DNA from: Tuctoria greenei
Lineage: Eukaryota; Streptophyta; Magnoliopsida; Poales; Poaceae
Assembly: GCA_036927565.1 (NCBI GenBank)
Contig: JAYESD010000010.1
Coordinates: 38,371,298-38,435,297 of the forward strand
Direction: 5' to 3'
Length of the DNA: 64,000 nucleotides
The stretch's first letter is position 1. The number at the start of each line of letters is the position of its first letter. Shown piece by piece: positions 10,472-22,206 of the stretch. Made by a program: the position numbers and the translations under genes. The notes beneath the pieces were generated by a model that saw nothing but the letters and a program-made list of their open reading frames with translations, made no database searches and had not been told where the DNA came from.

Positions 10472-13206
10472 TGTGACACCCGGTTCTGAAAATGAACCAA
10501 GTCTAATGCATATGTGTGGCCAGGTGTTTAACACACATACACAAGTGATTCACAAACGATAGCCAGATAATAACCATGTCTCGAATAATAATATTAATAA
10601 TAGTACCTTATTTCAAATCCATATTGTCTTGAATACAAGATCTAATAAGACTACAACAGAAACACTAAACACTAATGACACCAACTTCACAGGAAGCTTG
10701 ACGGTAACACGCACGCCCAGAACTCCTCAAAGACCTCCGGGTACTCCACATTATCGCCCGTGACCGAATTTTTTGGAGGAATAGCAAGGGTGAGCACATG
10801 TCGCACTCAGCAAGTGTGGGAAAGTATGACATGTAGCTAAAACAAGGAATGATAATAAATGGATATTTGTTGAATAGTACATTTAAAACAGTTGAAAATG
10901 CAATAACATGATCATTAAGTGAGGTCAATCCCTTAGCAACCCAAAACAATTAATTTCATCTCCAATACCATAATTCCACCATAGATAACCAGAACCATCA
11001 ATAATATGCCATATTCGACTCATAACTGTCCATTGGACTCAATATTACCATTTCCATGTTCCAAACCCAATTATTATAACAATATTGATTCCCAATTCAA
11101 CTCCAACCATTAAACCAAGGTCAAGGTTCATAACTCTAATCATGTGAGGGTCCAGGTTGATCATAACCGGGAGCACGACTATCATGATAGTTTTTAACAC
11201 TCTGCAGAGGTTGTACCACATTACTCACAAGTCTGTGATTTCATCACCTTTCGAGGACTAAGTAATCTCAATTATGTCGCCTCACACTTTCTTTGGTGTG
11301 TGGCCAAGACATCACAAAATAGCCTCTACAAAGTAATTACTACCATATTCAAACCCCACCGAGGTTTCACCAGTGGTGGTGTCTACAACTGAGCACATCC
11401 ATCCAAGGTCCCCCTCTTGCGCCATTCAGATCCCAGGGTAGTCCCACCATCACTACAAACGCAGCCGACTACCCCTTCCCCGAGCTTTCCAAATTACTGG
11501 CAACACACTAATTAATCAACTAAGCCGCATCCATACTTGTCCCTGTGGTGGCACTGTAAATCCTGGATGATCGCTCCACGAACAGGTCTTTAGATCTAAA
11601 GCAAGCAAAACCAGCAAAATGGTACAACCCATTCCACATAACCGGCTTGCTTAGATCCCTAGGTTCCAAGTTGCTAAGGGGTCATTGTTATCAATTCTCA
11701 TCATTCATGTGTTCAATAGTTCATAATTAAGTAATATGATTGTTTCTCAAACCCAATTGAGTATAGCGAAGCAAAAAGCGTAAAATACCCTTCCGGACTC
11801 TCTACATTATGTTCAAACGACAAGGGTGGTCATACAAAACTAGTAAACTCCTATAAATGGGTTTTCCCATCAATTTGACACAAGCATGCAATTTTGCAAA
11901 CAAAACATTAAAATGTGGATCAAAATGATCAAGGATACTTGCATTGCTCCTGATCTTGGTTTGCATCGAAAGCTCAAAGTTTTGGTTCTTTAGGTCCTCG
12001 AAAGCACTCTCAACAGCGATACCTTCTATTCCACGCGACAAACATGTGAAACAAACATTACAATAAAAAATTGTTCAAATATTACTCAATATGCCATGAT
12101 ATGTATGATTGATGCAACTGCGAGGTAAAACTTGTTGATGAGTTGCTATTGATGTTTACTAACTAGTTACAATGGATTTTAACAAGTTTGAACAAATTTA
12201 AAGTTGATTTGAGTCAAATTGGAAGTAATTCAACAACAACAGATTGCAGGGGCCGGACTAGTCCACCCTGTCCAGAAACTGCAAATTAAGGTTTTTCTGG
12301 GCAGCGGGGATAGGGGTTGAATTCATGTGGAAAATTGGATGTAGAGGGTATACCGTGAGTTTAGAGCTCCAAAGGTCGAGGATTGAGTGCAAAACTTGAG
12401 TCTAGACGCTAGGGTTGATAATGAGGTGTTGAGGACGATTTGGCGATGAAGAATGTAGATGTCGAAAAGTTGATGAAGATCGAGCTTTCTTTATCCCCCT
12501 TCTTCTCCTTGCAGCGAGCTCCCCTTGATGGCGGCACACAGCAAAAATATGGCAACAAGGGTTTTCAATGTGTGGGGAGGTGTGTTGTATTGAATTGCTT
12601 AAATAGGGTGGAGTGGTAGGGTTTTGGGTTGGATTTGGAGTAGAATTTGGTGGAGAACGAATAGGGGCCACGGTGGGGTACACTTGGGCTCCTTTGGGGT
12701 TGAGCACGGAGTTCTTGGGCCCAAATAAGGGAATTACCCAATAACTTAACGTGGAAGAAAATAGAATCCGAGTTGGACTCTAAAGACCAGACTAGTCCGC
12801 AAGGTTGTCGGACAAGTCCGTTTTGGAACAGAAGTGATTTCGGACAAGTCCGGTGCTAGAGGTCGGACAAGTCCGGGGCTTGGCAAGTAAATTGATCTGA
12901 AAAGAGACCAACATCATACTAGTCCGCTAAAAGGTCAGACAAATCCCGACAACATCAGAACCTCAATCGGACTAGTCCGTGCAGTGTGTCGAACAAGTCC
13001 GAAGTTCTGAAGAACTGAATTTTCTGAAGTAGAAGAGGGACACCGGACTAGTCCGGGGTGAAGGTCGGACAAGTCTGCTCCCAGACAGGATTAAATTGCT
13101 GATTAGCCCTAAATTCATTTTAATGATATTCCTTTTTAGGTTGCTTAATGTTAAACATGTATGAGGATGCATGCAATGCATTATGCATGAAAATGAGGGT
13201 GTTACA
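10472..13206 (-). repeat. Inverted solo LTR of the chromovirus family (2,735 bp)
   Basis: Starts TGTGACACCCGGTTCTG and ends GAGGGTGTTACA, so on the - strand it is the same LTR as 3631-6446 (TGTAACACCC...GGGTGTCACA). No internal domain adjoins it. Target-site duplicates: CGGCT at 10467-10471 on the left, and TGGCT at 13207-13211 on the right, a C-to-T change. An unmutated CGGCT follows the second copy of the terminal duplication (13303-13307). The stretch 12780-13080 is packed with CGGACTAGTCCG / CGGACAAGTCCG words. It is best explained by recombination between the two LTRs of a former complete element. Confidence 0.85.
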
Positions 13207-13320
13207 TGGCTCCTCTGCCTCATGTTCCTTTTTGGGTTGCTTAATGTTAAACATGTATGAGGACGCATGCAATGCATTATGAATGAAAATGAGGATGCTA
13301 CACGGCTCCTCTGCCTACAA
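13129..13320. repeat. 96-bp tandem duplication across the LTR end
   Basis: Two copies with a period of 96 bp. TTGCTTAATGTTAAACATG occurs at 13141 and 13237, and GGCTCCTCTGCCT at 13208 and 13304. Each unit contains the last ~70 bp of the solo LTR, the 5-bp target-site copy and about 10 bp of flank. The duplication therefore happened after the LTR element had inserted. Confidence 0.9.
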
Positions 13321-14398
13321 GCCACCAAATGGCCCCTACGCCTTCAAGCCTCGAGACGATCCCTTGCCTACCAACCCGACAACACAAGTTGAGCGGGCAC
13401 AGTATCTCACCTGGGACGACATCAAACGAAGCAACAGAATTACGAAGGAAATAGTGGGAAGAAGCAACGAAGGGAGGACACAATGAGGAAAAGTCGAAGG
13501 TTTGGGAAAAGACGTCCACAACATCAGCCTATTTATATCCCATCGGGTTAACTCAAAGATAGGCATGGCAAAAGAGGCACGTCGTGCCTCCTTGTAATCG
13601 GCACCACCATAAAGTCCTGAGACGACAGAAGATTTCCACCACACGCCTCTCCTCCTCCTCGTAACCGACACCAACTTGAAGTCGCATGCTCCTCCATGAT
13701 CTCCATGACTTCCATGATGCAGAGGTCAAGTCGTGCGACACCCCTCGTCACCCAACAATGTCGGACTAGCGGGTTGAGGTAAGTCTGGTAAGTTGTCCGA
13801 CCCACTTTCGAAGCCCAAACAAGTTTCAAGTATGAAGGCTAGCCCACGAAGTATCGAGGCTACCCGAAATAATTTAGAATGAGGGATGGATGAGACGAGA
13901 TGGCCCACTAGAGGCAAACTCGGGAGAATCGAACACCCTTGGCATCTCTAAGTATGTATCCGTGTCTCAGCTCAATGACTTCGCAGTAACCCCTAGAAGG
14001 TTTGACAACGAGCCGCTCGGGCCCCCCAAATGAGGTTTATCAAAAAAGGATAATTAATTTCACTCATCCTTACGAAATAGGGTGACCGAGTTTCACTCGG
14101 ATTACCAATTTACCCGATAGACAACCCACCGAGCTCGGAAATTCGACCATCAAGGAGAATTCCTGACCAACTCAACCTCTTTGAGCCACGAGTGACTCAC
14201 GAACGAAGCATTATGTGGATTTGCAAAAACATTAAGAGGACCCTCGTGGGAGGGCATGGGGGCTCACCACAAAAGCTCGTGAGTCACGACCAGGGTCAAC
14301 ATCCTGCTGCACCGACCCCGAGCCCCACAACAACCTTAAGCGAGCCAAGAACTAATGTGTTTGTTTCTTTTACTCAGGAGACACGCCCACTGAACTAG
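13321..14398. other. Continuation of the Tat-type gypsy remnant
   Basis: Non-coding as far as I can see. It contains many short ORFs on both strands without recognisable domains. It ends at the target-site duplicate ACTAG (14394-14398) of the copia insertion, and resumes at 19794 with the second ACTAG. Confidence 0.4.
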
Positions 14399-16083
14399 TG
14401 TAGGATCGAAGAGCATGTGTAAAGCTACCAGAGGGTGGGTGAATGGTAGATTAAAACTTTTTCAGCGGAAGCAACGAAAACCCTCGGCAAAAATGATATG
14501 TTAAATAAATTGTGTGTACGACTAATCTAAACATGATAAATTGTGATAAAACCAATATAGATTGTGGAGAATCAATTCACAAAGATGTCACAACAAGAAT
14601 CACGAAAATCCACCGAGAGAAACTCAAGTTACGATAGAAAGATCGAACAAAGGTCAATCTAGTCTACCCGAGAAAAATAGTTCTGGAACACTGCAAAGAA
14701 ACTCGTGTAGATCAGAAATCACATGTCCAATGACTGTGAAATTTTCACAGATAGATAATCTAGTTGTAAAGATAACCCAAAAAGAATCACGTCAATTGGA
14801 TCTGTAAAACTCAAGTTATGATAAAACCAGCGAAGAAAGGTAGTGCTGTGCAGAAACTCGACGAGAAAAACTTGTCTCAAACAAGTCGAACGAACAAGAC
14901 ACAAAAGTTCCTTCAAACTACTAATTTTATTGATCAAAACACAAGAGGAATAGCCCCAAAGTCGTTATCCACGATCTCTGACCCCCCTTGCTTATATAAC
15001 CAGCCCTTAGGCCAACCCAATCCTAACTAGGACTCAAATCCTACTCAGATTCAACCAAAACTCTCTATAACCACTCAAGACTATTCCATACACAGATATA
15101 AGCAATCTTAAGACTTGCAAACACCTTAGGAACATATCCCACATTCCTAAAACAACCCAACTTCGTGACCCAGACGAAATCCTATCATAACCAACTCAAA
15201 TCTTTCCATATTTGAGTCAAACCCGACTCAGCAGCAGCCTGAGTCCATAACCTAGTCGGTTGGACCTTTCCGACCAATTTTTTACGTCCACATCTCTTCA
15301 TCACGCCTCAGAACCATGTAGCCATGTACATGCACTCTTTGCACACATGCAAACACCTTCCAACGACGTCCACGATACCTTCATATGCATTGTTCTTGAT
15401 TCAAACATGTTGTGCGACCTCCCAATCAACTCAACCACAATTTCTTTCAAACTTGGTTGCTGAACCTCATCTTCTCTCTAAGATTAGTTCAATAGATCCC
15501 ATCACCAGCCATGTCTTGAACTCAACCAACACTTGCACATGAATAAACAACCAATACTTCTGAGCACAAATCCTCGACTTGACTCTCGTTAGTTCCGAAA
15601 CCACAACACATTACGTGAGCACCTCACATAAGCATGTTGCAAACCATAGCAAAACGATATGAACCATAACCACCAAAATACACCAAAAACTTAGTAAACG
15701 AATACTAAGCAAACTTTACATAGATGTAAAGCAAGTAAGAAACATTGCAAGGTAAAAGCAAAACCACTGCAATCAAGCACTGGACCTTGTCAAAGCTAAC
15801 CGAACCTTGAATCGGAGCATACCAAAGCTAGCAGGACCTAGAGCCAGAGCTAACCAAAACTAGTCAGACCTAGCGCCGGAGCTTACCAAAGCTAGTCGGA
15901 CCTAGCCAAAGCATGTCGGACCTTACGTTGGACCTTACCGGAGCTACCCAAAACAAGCTGGATCTATCGTTGGTCCTTGCAGGAGCTCAGACCTAGAGTC
16001 GGACCTTGTTAAAAAAGTTGTTTTGGTAGTATTAAAAACTTTTATCGTCATAGCCAATGTATTCTGCACACATAGGTCTCACA
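14399..16083 (-). repeat. 3' LTR of the deleted copia (1,685 bp)
   Basis: Direct copy of 18116-19793. Near its right end (about 15790-16015) is a degenerate minisatellite built on GGAGCTTACCAAAGCTAGTC / GGACCTAGC units. The purine tract that primes plus-strand synthesis (AGAGGGGAGAT on the - strand) follows at 16084-16094. Confidence 0.9.
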
Positions 16084-16094
16084 ATCTCCCCTCT
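16084..16094 (-). promoter_or_regulatory. Polypurine tract
   Basis: Reads AGAGGGGAGAT on the - strand immediately before the LTR start TGTGAGACC, as expected for a copia element running on the - strand. Confidence 0.75.
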
Positions 16095-17086
16095 GATGAA
16101 TGCATTGGCAACACCACTTAGAATCCGAACATTGGCTTATTCAAATGAAAAGTTTTGAAAAGAAAATTCCCCCGCCCCTATACATATTTCTCCCCTTCTG
16201 TAAATCAGAAATAAAATGAGAAGAAAAAAATACAAAAATTCTCCCCTGAGAAGAATCATGCCAAAACACTTGTGAATGTGTGCAATGCGTGATCAATTTC
16301 TCCCCCTTTGACAATGTACTCAGCAAGGTACAAAAGAGAAATTTTAATTGTTATGAGCATATTATAACATATACATATAAAAAAGCCCATCCATGTCATA
16401 CTATCAAGTAACTTACACTATCACATCAATGAGATACATAAAGCAGTGTAAGCCATGCTAGAGATCAAGTGTAATTTTTAATTTAAGCAAGTCATGATCT
16501 CACAAACTTAACTATTTCAAAACCTGAAAGCATGACACTTGTTGTTGCATTTTATTATTTTTCAAAGCACAAATTTAGATCATATGATATTTGCAAGAGG
16601 TTATATGCGCATCAGCCTTATTCTAACCAACCAAGCCAAGTCTATGTCATTTGACAATCAGAAGCTTAAGGACATAGTTTTAGTCATACACAACTTCTTC
16701 TAAGTTCATATCTAAGTGCAATGATAATTCATCTCAAAAGAAGAAGTGCAATGCATGCATATTCTCTTGATCTTTTCTCATTTTTATTTGATCATAAAAG
16801 CTCAACATGTAGATAGTTGATTGATTAATTTTTCATTATTAAAAGCACTTGTGATCATGCAACAAGTTCAAAACACCAAGAGAGTTTGATCATGACCAGA
16901 TTTAGTGTAAGTAATTATTCTAATTACTAGTCATGACAAAAACTACAAAATGTATAACAAGAGTAATGTAGTAAGAACATTCAGCTTGTAAAAGGAATCA
17001 CAAAGTCATATATGTATGAAATATTATGCTCATATTATTTTAACTTCATATTCACACATAGACTTCTCAAGTTTCAAAACTCTCCC
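16095..17086. other. Non-coding interior of the deleted copia
   Basis: AT-rich sequence between the RNase H end and the polypurine tract. No domain is seen. It is unusually long for a copia 3' untranslated region. Confidence 0.5.
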
Positions 17087-17755
17087 TCAATTAAATCCAT
17101 GAGGATGCATAACCCCTATTTCACTACGAATGAAACAAAAACGAGTGAAATCCAAAGGCTTTGTAAAAATGTCAGCCAATTGTTGTTCGGTATCTACATG
17201 GTGAAGCATAATGTTTCCTTTTTCAACATTATAACAGAGAAAGTGATACCAAATGTCAATGTGCTTTGTTCTAGAATGTTGCACGGGGTTTTTAGCAATG
17301 CAAATGGCACTAGTATTATCACAAAACAGTGGAATACTATCTAAATCAACCTCATAGTCCTTAAGTGTTTGAACAATCCAAAGAATTTATGAGCAAGTGC
17401 TAGCAACAGCTACATATTTAGACTTGGCTGTGGATTGTGCAAATGAACATTGTTTCCTAGAGGACCAAGCAACAAGAGAATTACCAAGAAAATGACAAGC
17501 ACCCGAAGTACTTTTCCTATCAATCCTACAACCCTCAAAATCAGCATCCGAAAAAGCTTTCAAAATAACAGTTGAGGAAGAAGGAAGAAAAATGCCGAAT
17601 TCTTGAGTTCCATGTAAGTACCTGAGAATTCTTTTGATGGCTTGACGATGTGAAGCACGTGGGGAAGCTTAAAATCATGCACAAAGACATACACTGAATT
17701 GTATGTTAGGTCTTGATGTCATGAGGTACAAAAGTGATCTAATCATGCTTCTATA
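17087..17755 (-). pseudogene. Copia RT end and RNase H remnant
   Basis: The - strand gives a broken copia pol C-terminus. An SLLYLMTSRPNIQFSVCLC block (end of the RT palm, about 17690-17745) comes first, then ILRYLHGTQEFGIFL, then the RNase H core SDADFEGCRIDRKSTSGACH (catalytic Asp in SDAD). After it come AWSSRKQ, SEYVA replaced by SKYVA, and HSRTKHIDIWYHFL with QLADIFTKPLD. Frames change at least once and there are stops. It is joined to a gag N-terminal fragment less than 100 bp upstream, which shows the large internal deletion. Confidence 0.8.
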
Positions 17756-18019
17756 TTATTTTTTATCCACGGGTTCACCATCTTCATCAAGTTCAGTGTA
17801 GTTGTTGTACCCATTGGTGTCCGAAGAGGCTTGCTTTTGTCCATGTATGATCAAGTTGCGAGCCTTGTTGTTGTTGTCGATATCTCTCATGTTTGTAGCC
17901 GTGACTTGATCGTTTGATGACACGTCATAAGGTTTGTTCACCTTTTTCCCATATTGTAAAGCCTTGTGCCTGGATGAAAGCTTCCATACATGCCTTTCAA
18001 ACCTGAAAATCAATACCAC
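17756..18019 (-). pseudogene. Copia gag N-terminal fragment
   Basis: An 87-codon frame on the - strand (MVLIFRFERHVWKLSSRHKA onward) that starts shortly after the PBS, where copia gag begins. It is polar and Asn/Asp-rich, with no zinc knuckle. Similarity to gag is inferred mainly from its position between the PBS and the RT remnant. Confidence 0.45.
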
Positions 18020-18100
18020 TAAAGATAAAATGTTTTGCAGAGTATTTCTCCATGATGATTAGTCAAAAATACATGCCAATCACAAAGATTAGAGCATCAT

Positions 18101-18113
18101 GGCTTTGATACCA
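18101..18113 (-). promoter_or_regulatory. Primer binding site (initiator tRNA-Met type)
   Basis: Reads TGGTATCAAAGCC on the - strand, two bases inside the right LTR. This is the standard copia PBS complementary to the 3' end of initiator methionine tRNA, and it sets the element's direction. Confidence 0.85.
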
Positions 18114-18115
18114 AT

Positions 18116-19793
18116 TGTATGATCGAAGAGCACGTGTAAAGCTACCAGGGGGTGAATGGTAGATTAAAACCTTTTCAGCGGAAGCAACGAAACCCCTCGA
18201 TAGAAAAATGATCTGTTAAAAAAAATCGTGTGTGCAACTAATCTAAACATGATAAATTGTGACGAAAACCAGTATAGATTGTGGATAATCAAGTCACGAA
18301 GACGTCACAACAAGAATCACAAAAACCTGTCGAGAGAAACTCAAGTTATGATAGAAAGATCGAACAAAGGTCAATCTGGTCTACCCGAGAAAAACAGTTC
18401 TGGAACACTGCAAAGAAACTCGTGTAGATAAGAAACCAGAAGTCCAATGACCATGAAATTTGCAAAGATGATATATAATCAAGTTTTCAAGACAACCCAA
18501 AAAGAATCATGCCAATTGGATCTGTAAAACTCGAGTTATGATAAAACCACAGAAGAAAGGTAGTGATGTGCATAAACTCGACGAGAAAAACTTGTCTGAA
18601 ACAAGTCGGACGAACAAGTCACAAAAGTTCCTTAAAAATACTAATTTTATTCATCAAAACACAAGAGTAACAACACCAAAGTAGTGCTCCACGAGCTCTG
18701 GCCTCTCTTGCTTATATAAGCAGTGCTTAGGCCAACCCAATCCTAACTAGGACTCAAATCCTACTCAAATTCAACCGAAACTTTTCATAATTGCTTAAGA
18801 CTCTTCCATACGCATATAGAAGCAATCTTAAGGCTTCCAAACACCTTAGGAACGTATCCTACATTCCTAAAACAACCCAACTTCGTGACCCCCACAAAAT
18901 TCTATCATAACCAACTCAAATCTTTCCATATTTGAGTCAAACCCGACTCAGCCGCAGCCTGAGTCCATAACTTAGTCAGTTGGACCTTTCCAACCAATTT
19001 TTTTCATCCAGATCTCTTCATCATGCCTCGGAGCCATTTAGCCACGTCCATGCACTCTTTGCACACGTGCAAAAACCTTCCAACGACGTCCACGATACCT
19101 TCATATGCATTGTTCTTGATTCATACATGCTGCGCGACCTCCCGTTCAACTCAACCACAATTCCTCCCGAATTTGGTTGTTGAACCTCATCTTCTCCCTA
19201 AGACTAGTTCAATAGATCCTGTCACCAGCCATGTCTTGAACTCAAGCAACACCTGCACATGAATAAACAACCAATACTTCCGAGCACAAGTCCTCGACTT
19301 AACTCTCGTTAGTTCCGAAACCACAACACCTTACGTGAGCACCTCACATAAGCATGTTGCAAACCATAGCAAAACGATATGAACCATAACCACCAAAACA
19401 TACCAAAAACTTAGTAAACGAATAATAAACAAACTTTCCATAGATGTAAAACAAGTAAGAAACATTGCAAGGTAAAAGCAGAACCACTTCGATTAAGCAC
19501 TGAGTCTTGCCAAAGTTAATCGGACCTTCAACCAGAGCTTACCAAAGCTAGAAGAACCTAGCGCCGGAGCTAACCAAAGCTAGTCGGACCTAGCACCGAA
19601 GCTTACCAAAGCTAGTCGGACCTAGCCAAAGCAAGTCGGACCTTGCCGGAGCTACCCAAAACAAGCCGGACCTATCATTGGTCCTTGCAAAAGCTCAGAC
19701 CTAGAGTCGAACATTGTTAAAAAAAAGATGTTTTGATAGTATTCAAAACTTTTATCGACATAGCCAATGTATTCAACACACATAGGTCTCACA
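18116..19793 (-). repeat. 5' LTR of the deleted copia (1,678 bp)
   Basis: Partner of 14399-16083 with the same ends. It holds the same degenerate minisatellite (about 19500-19700). The target duplicate ACTAG follows directly. Confidence 0.9.
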
Positions 19794-19841
19794 ACTAGCC
19801 CCCAATCGATCATACTGCTTGAAAGACGGTCTGGGGGCTAC

Positions 19842-20600
19842 TGATGAGGTTCTATACCCAGCTACCAAAGAGCATGGATCAACAATCATGATACGGAGCG
19901 TGATTGTATCCGACTACCAGTACGAGCGAAACCCGAAGCTGGAACCCCAACCGCCGATGTCGGCGACAAACCCGCCCCAACCCCAACCGTCGAGGTCGGG
20001 GCGAGCCCGCCCAAACTCGAGCTCGGGAGCATGGTAGGCGACGACATTCAATACGACACAAGCCCTACGGACGCCTACATTGCAAAAAGGATGTCCACAC
20101 TCGAGCTTATACTAACATAGGTCACAAACCCTGCCGACACCTTCTTGCCCTGTCCCATCCAGCACAGCGACAGGCGTGCACTGCAACATGATGCTGATAG
20201 ATGACAAGACTAGAGCAGGCACAACGACAACTTCCGTGACCCAATCTCACCCAAGATACGTCGGAAGATACACTGAAGGGAGGAGTGTTGTAACCCCGCC
20301 TCATTTATAAGAAGACCCGGGTAGATAAGACGATTAGACATGGCACACCCGACATTCCTATAAAAGTGAGCCCGAAGACCATCTTTGTAGAGAGGACAGA
20401 GAGGCGTCTCGTAGACGACTCACGACTCGAACACTCACGCACACGTGACTTAGTGTGGAGACACTGATCATTTGCAACCCTTTAACCCCATTTCCATCTT
20501 TCGATAACCAGAGAGAGCAGGAGAACGACACTGGACGTAGAGCATTTGTTCGAACCAGTATAAACCCTTGTGTTTGTATAGCTAGACTACCACGAGGATG
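19842..20600 (+). repeat. Probable 3' LTR of the Tat-type gypsy remnant
   Basis: A purine-rich tract CTGGGGGCTAC (19831-19841) precedes TGATGAGGTTCTATACCC, the expected layout of a polypurine tract and LTR start on the + strand. A TATA box (CCTATAAAAGTGAGCC) is at about 20358. The right end is not defined because no partner LTR is in the window; 20600 is a guess. Confidence 0.5.
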
Positions 20601-21341
20601 AAGATACGGCGAAATCGATACTCGTCGGAAGTAAGATCACCGACAGAGAGGAATAGAAGAATCATTCAAGGAGAAAAAAATGTGACGATGAACATTTCAC
20701 AACTTGCAAAAGAAGACACCGATCAATACCAGATAGCACGAAAGCAACTACGAGGAATATCTGAAGATTTAATGAATTCAAATTTGGAAATATAACATTA
20801 TCCCTAGAATTGCTTGTTTTTATGCTCTTATTGTTCCTGCGTTACACTTTCAAGCATGATTTGCAGTTGTAGTGAATTTAATCCCATGTAAAAAGCTGTG
20901 GACGGTGGATCTGCACATATAGAGCACAAGCCACCCCTCCCCCCCTGCACAAAACGACTAAACATCCTTTAGGCTATCTCCAACAGATGAGGCAAAGGGA
21001 GCTTCATCTAAAAAATGCCTCCTCTCGCACCTCTTTTTCACCCTCCAACAGAGGAGGCAACCTACTTCTTCATTTTGCATCTGGTCGTTTCGGATCCGCA
21101 AATATGAGAACGCGAGCGACGCGACGCATCATCCATCGTCTTCCTCGCGACGCGATTTCCCCTTCTCCCCAGTCCTTGGCTCCTCCCCTGCTAAACCGTC
21201 CCTGGCTTCCGCGTCCTCCCCTGCTTCTTCGCGCTGCCGCCTCCCACATCCTGGGACCCGCCTCGAGGGCACGATGAGAACAACGAGTCGGTGGTGGCGA
21301 CTCACGGGAGGGGGCTGTGATCGTGGCACCCAACCAACGCC
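20601..21341. other. Region upstream of the AHL fragment
   Basis: A 65-codon ORF (20598-20795) rich in Arg/Glu has no family I can name. At 20966-21060 the word CCAACAGA(T/G)GAGGCAA occurs twice, a style seen at the ends of small grass DNA transposons, but I cannot define terminal repeats. Nothing else is supported. Confidence 0.3.
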
Positions 21342-21570
21342 CCCACGGCCGCCTACCGGGCTCCAAGAACAAGACGAAACCGCGTCATGGAGGTGCCTGG
21401 CGGGGCAGACGTGGCCGCCACCATTGCGCAGTTCTCGCGCTGCCTCCAACGTGACGTTTGCGTACTCAGCAGCGCCGTGCCCATAGCCAACATCGCACCG
21501 CGCCAGTCGTCCACACTCGATGCTGTCGTCGCGCTTCACGGTTGCTTCGAGATTTTCTCGAACCGGCGAT
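21342..21570 (+). pseudogene. AHL-like (AT-hook/PPC) gene fragment
   Basis: GC-rich sequence that translates in two frames into parts of an AT-hook motif nuclear-localised (AHL) protein. The first piece, GRLPGSKNKTKP (about 21348-21380), matches the AT-hook tail GRPPGSKNKPKP. After a frame change, EVPGGADVAATIAQFSR, then VCVLSSA and VVALHGCFEI, match the PPC/DUF296 domain. AHL proteins bind AT-rich DNA and are chromatin-linked growth regulators. The segment between hook and PPC is missing, and the domain ends about 60 residues in with frame loss, so this is a broken copy, perhaps retroposed or carried by a transposon. It sits 0.6 kb upstream of the kinase gene. Confidence 0.65.
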
Positions 21571-22166
21571 GTTGGCGAGCTGGTCAAGAGAGCGGCTCGA
21601 GGAGGTGGACTTCATCGCGGTGAGGCCCAGCGTGGGGGCCCCAACGGCCTTGTGCCCCTGGTATGGTGGAACCAGTTCAATGTTCTCATTTTTGCCTATG
21701 CCTCTGCTGTTGCCGTTGGAGAGGTGGGAATTTTGCTTAGCAAAATTTATGTAAAGATTGAAATGGAGCATCACTTTTGCCAATACTTGTTGGAGACATG
21801 AAATCGTCCCCATCACTCTCATGACCCGCGGGCTCCACCTCAATAACGCGCTCCCGAGTCCCGACCGGGGGACCTGCTGTGCAGCGCGAATAAATGGATC
21901 GGATTACCGCTTCGCCAGCTGTTGACGCCTCCCTCTGACCAACATATGGGGCCCAACGTTCAGCCGCACAGCCACGTGAGCTATTGATGAATGCGGCTCA
22001 TCCGCTCGCACAACAGCACAGACCTTCGCTTTCTCCTCTCGTCTCTGTCGTGTTCGCCGATAGATTGATTCGTCCTGGCCTCGCCTCGACTTCACTGTCC
22101 CCGCCGCGCGCTCTGGCTGCTCCGCTGAGGCAAGCTGAAACCCTAGTGGCTCGGACGGCGAACTAG

Positions 22167-22196
22167 ATGCCTCGCGAAGGTTCTCACAGAAGGTAG
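22167..22196 (+). promoter_or_regulatory. Short upstream ORF in the kinase leader
   Basis: ATG at 22167 followed by eight sense codons and TAG (22194-22196), ten bases before the kinase ATG at 22207. It could lower translation of the kinase if the transcript start lies upstream; the transcription start is not known. Confidence 0.4.
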
Positions 22197-22206
22197 GGTA
22201 CAAGCC

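Larger units (their letters stand above)
14399..19793 (-). mobile_element. Deleted copia retrotransposon, complete ends (5,395 bp)
   Basis: Two long direct repeats (14399-16083 and 18116-19793) flank a 2,032-bp interior. Both start TGTA(G/T)GATCGAAGAGCA and end TAGGTCTCACA. Exact 5-bp target-site duplicates ACTAG lie at 14394-14398 and 19794-19798. The PBS beside the right LTR and the purine tract beside the left LTR show that it runs on the - strand. The interior retains only the start of gag and the end of reverse transcriptase plus RNase H. The rest of gag, the protease, the integrase and most of RT are gone, so it cannot move on its own. The LTRs differ at several sites per 100 bp, so the insertion is old. 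Confidence 0.9.

Noticed and set aside
21070..21587. GC-rich - strand ORFs upstream of the kinase
   Set aside because: No domains; the + strand has clear AHL pieces in the same place.
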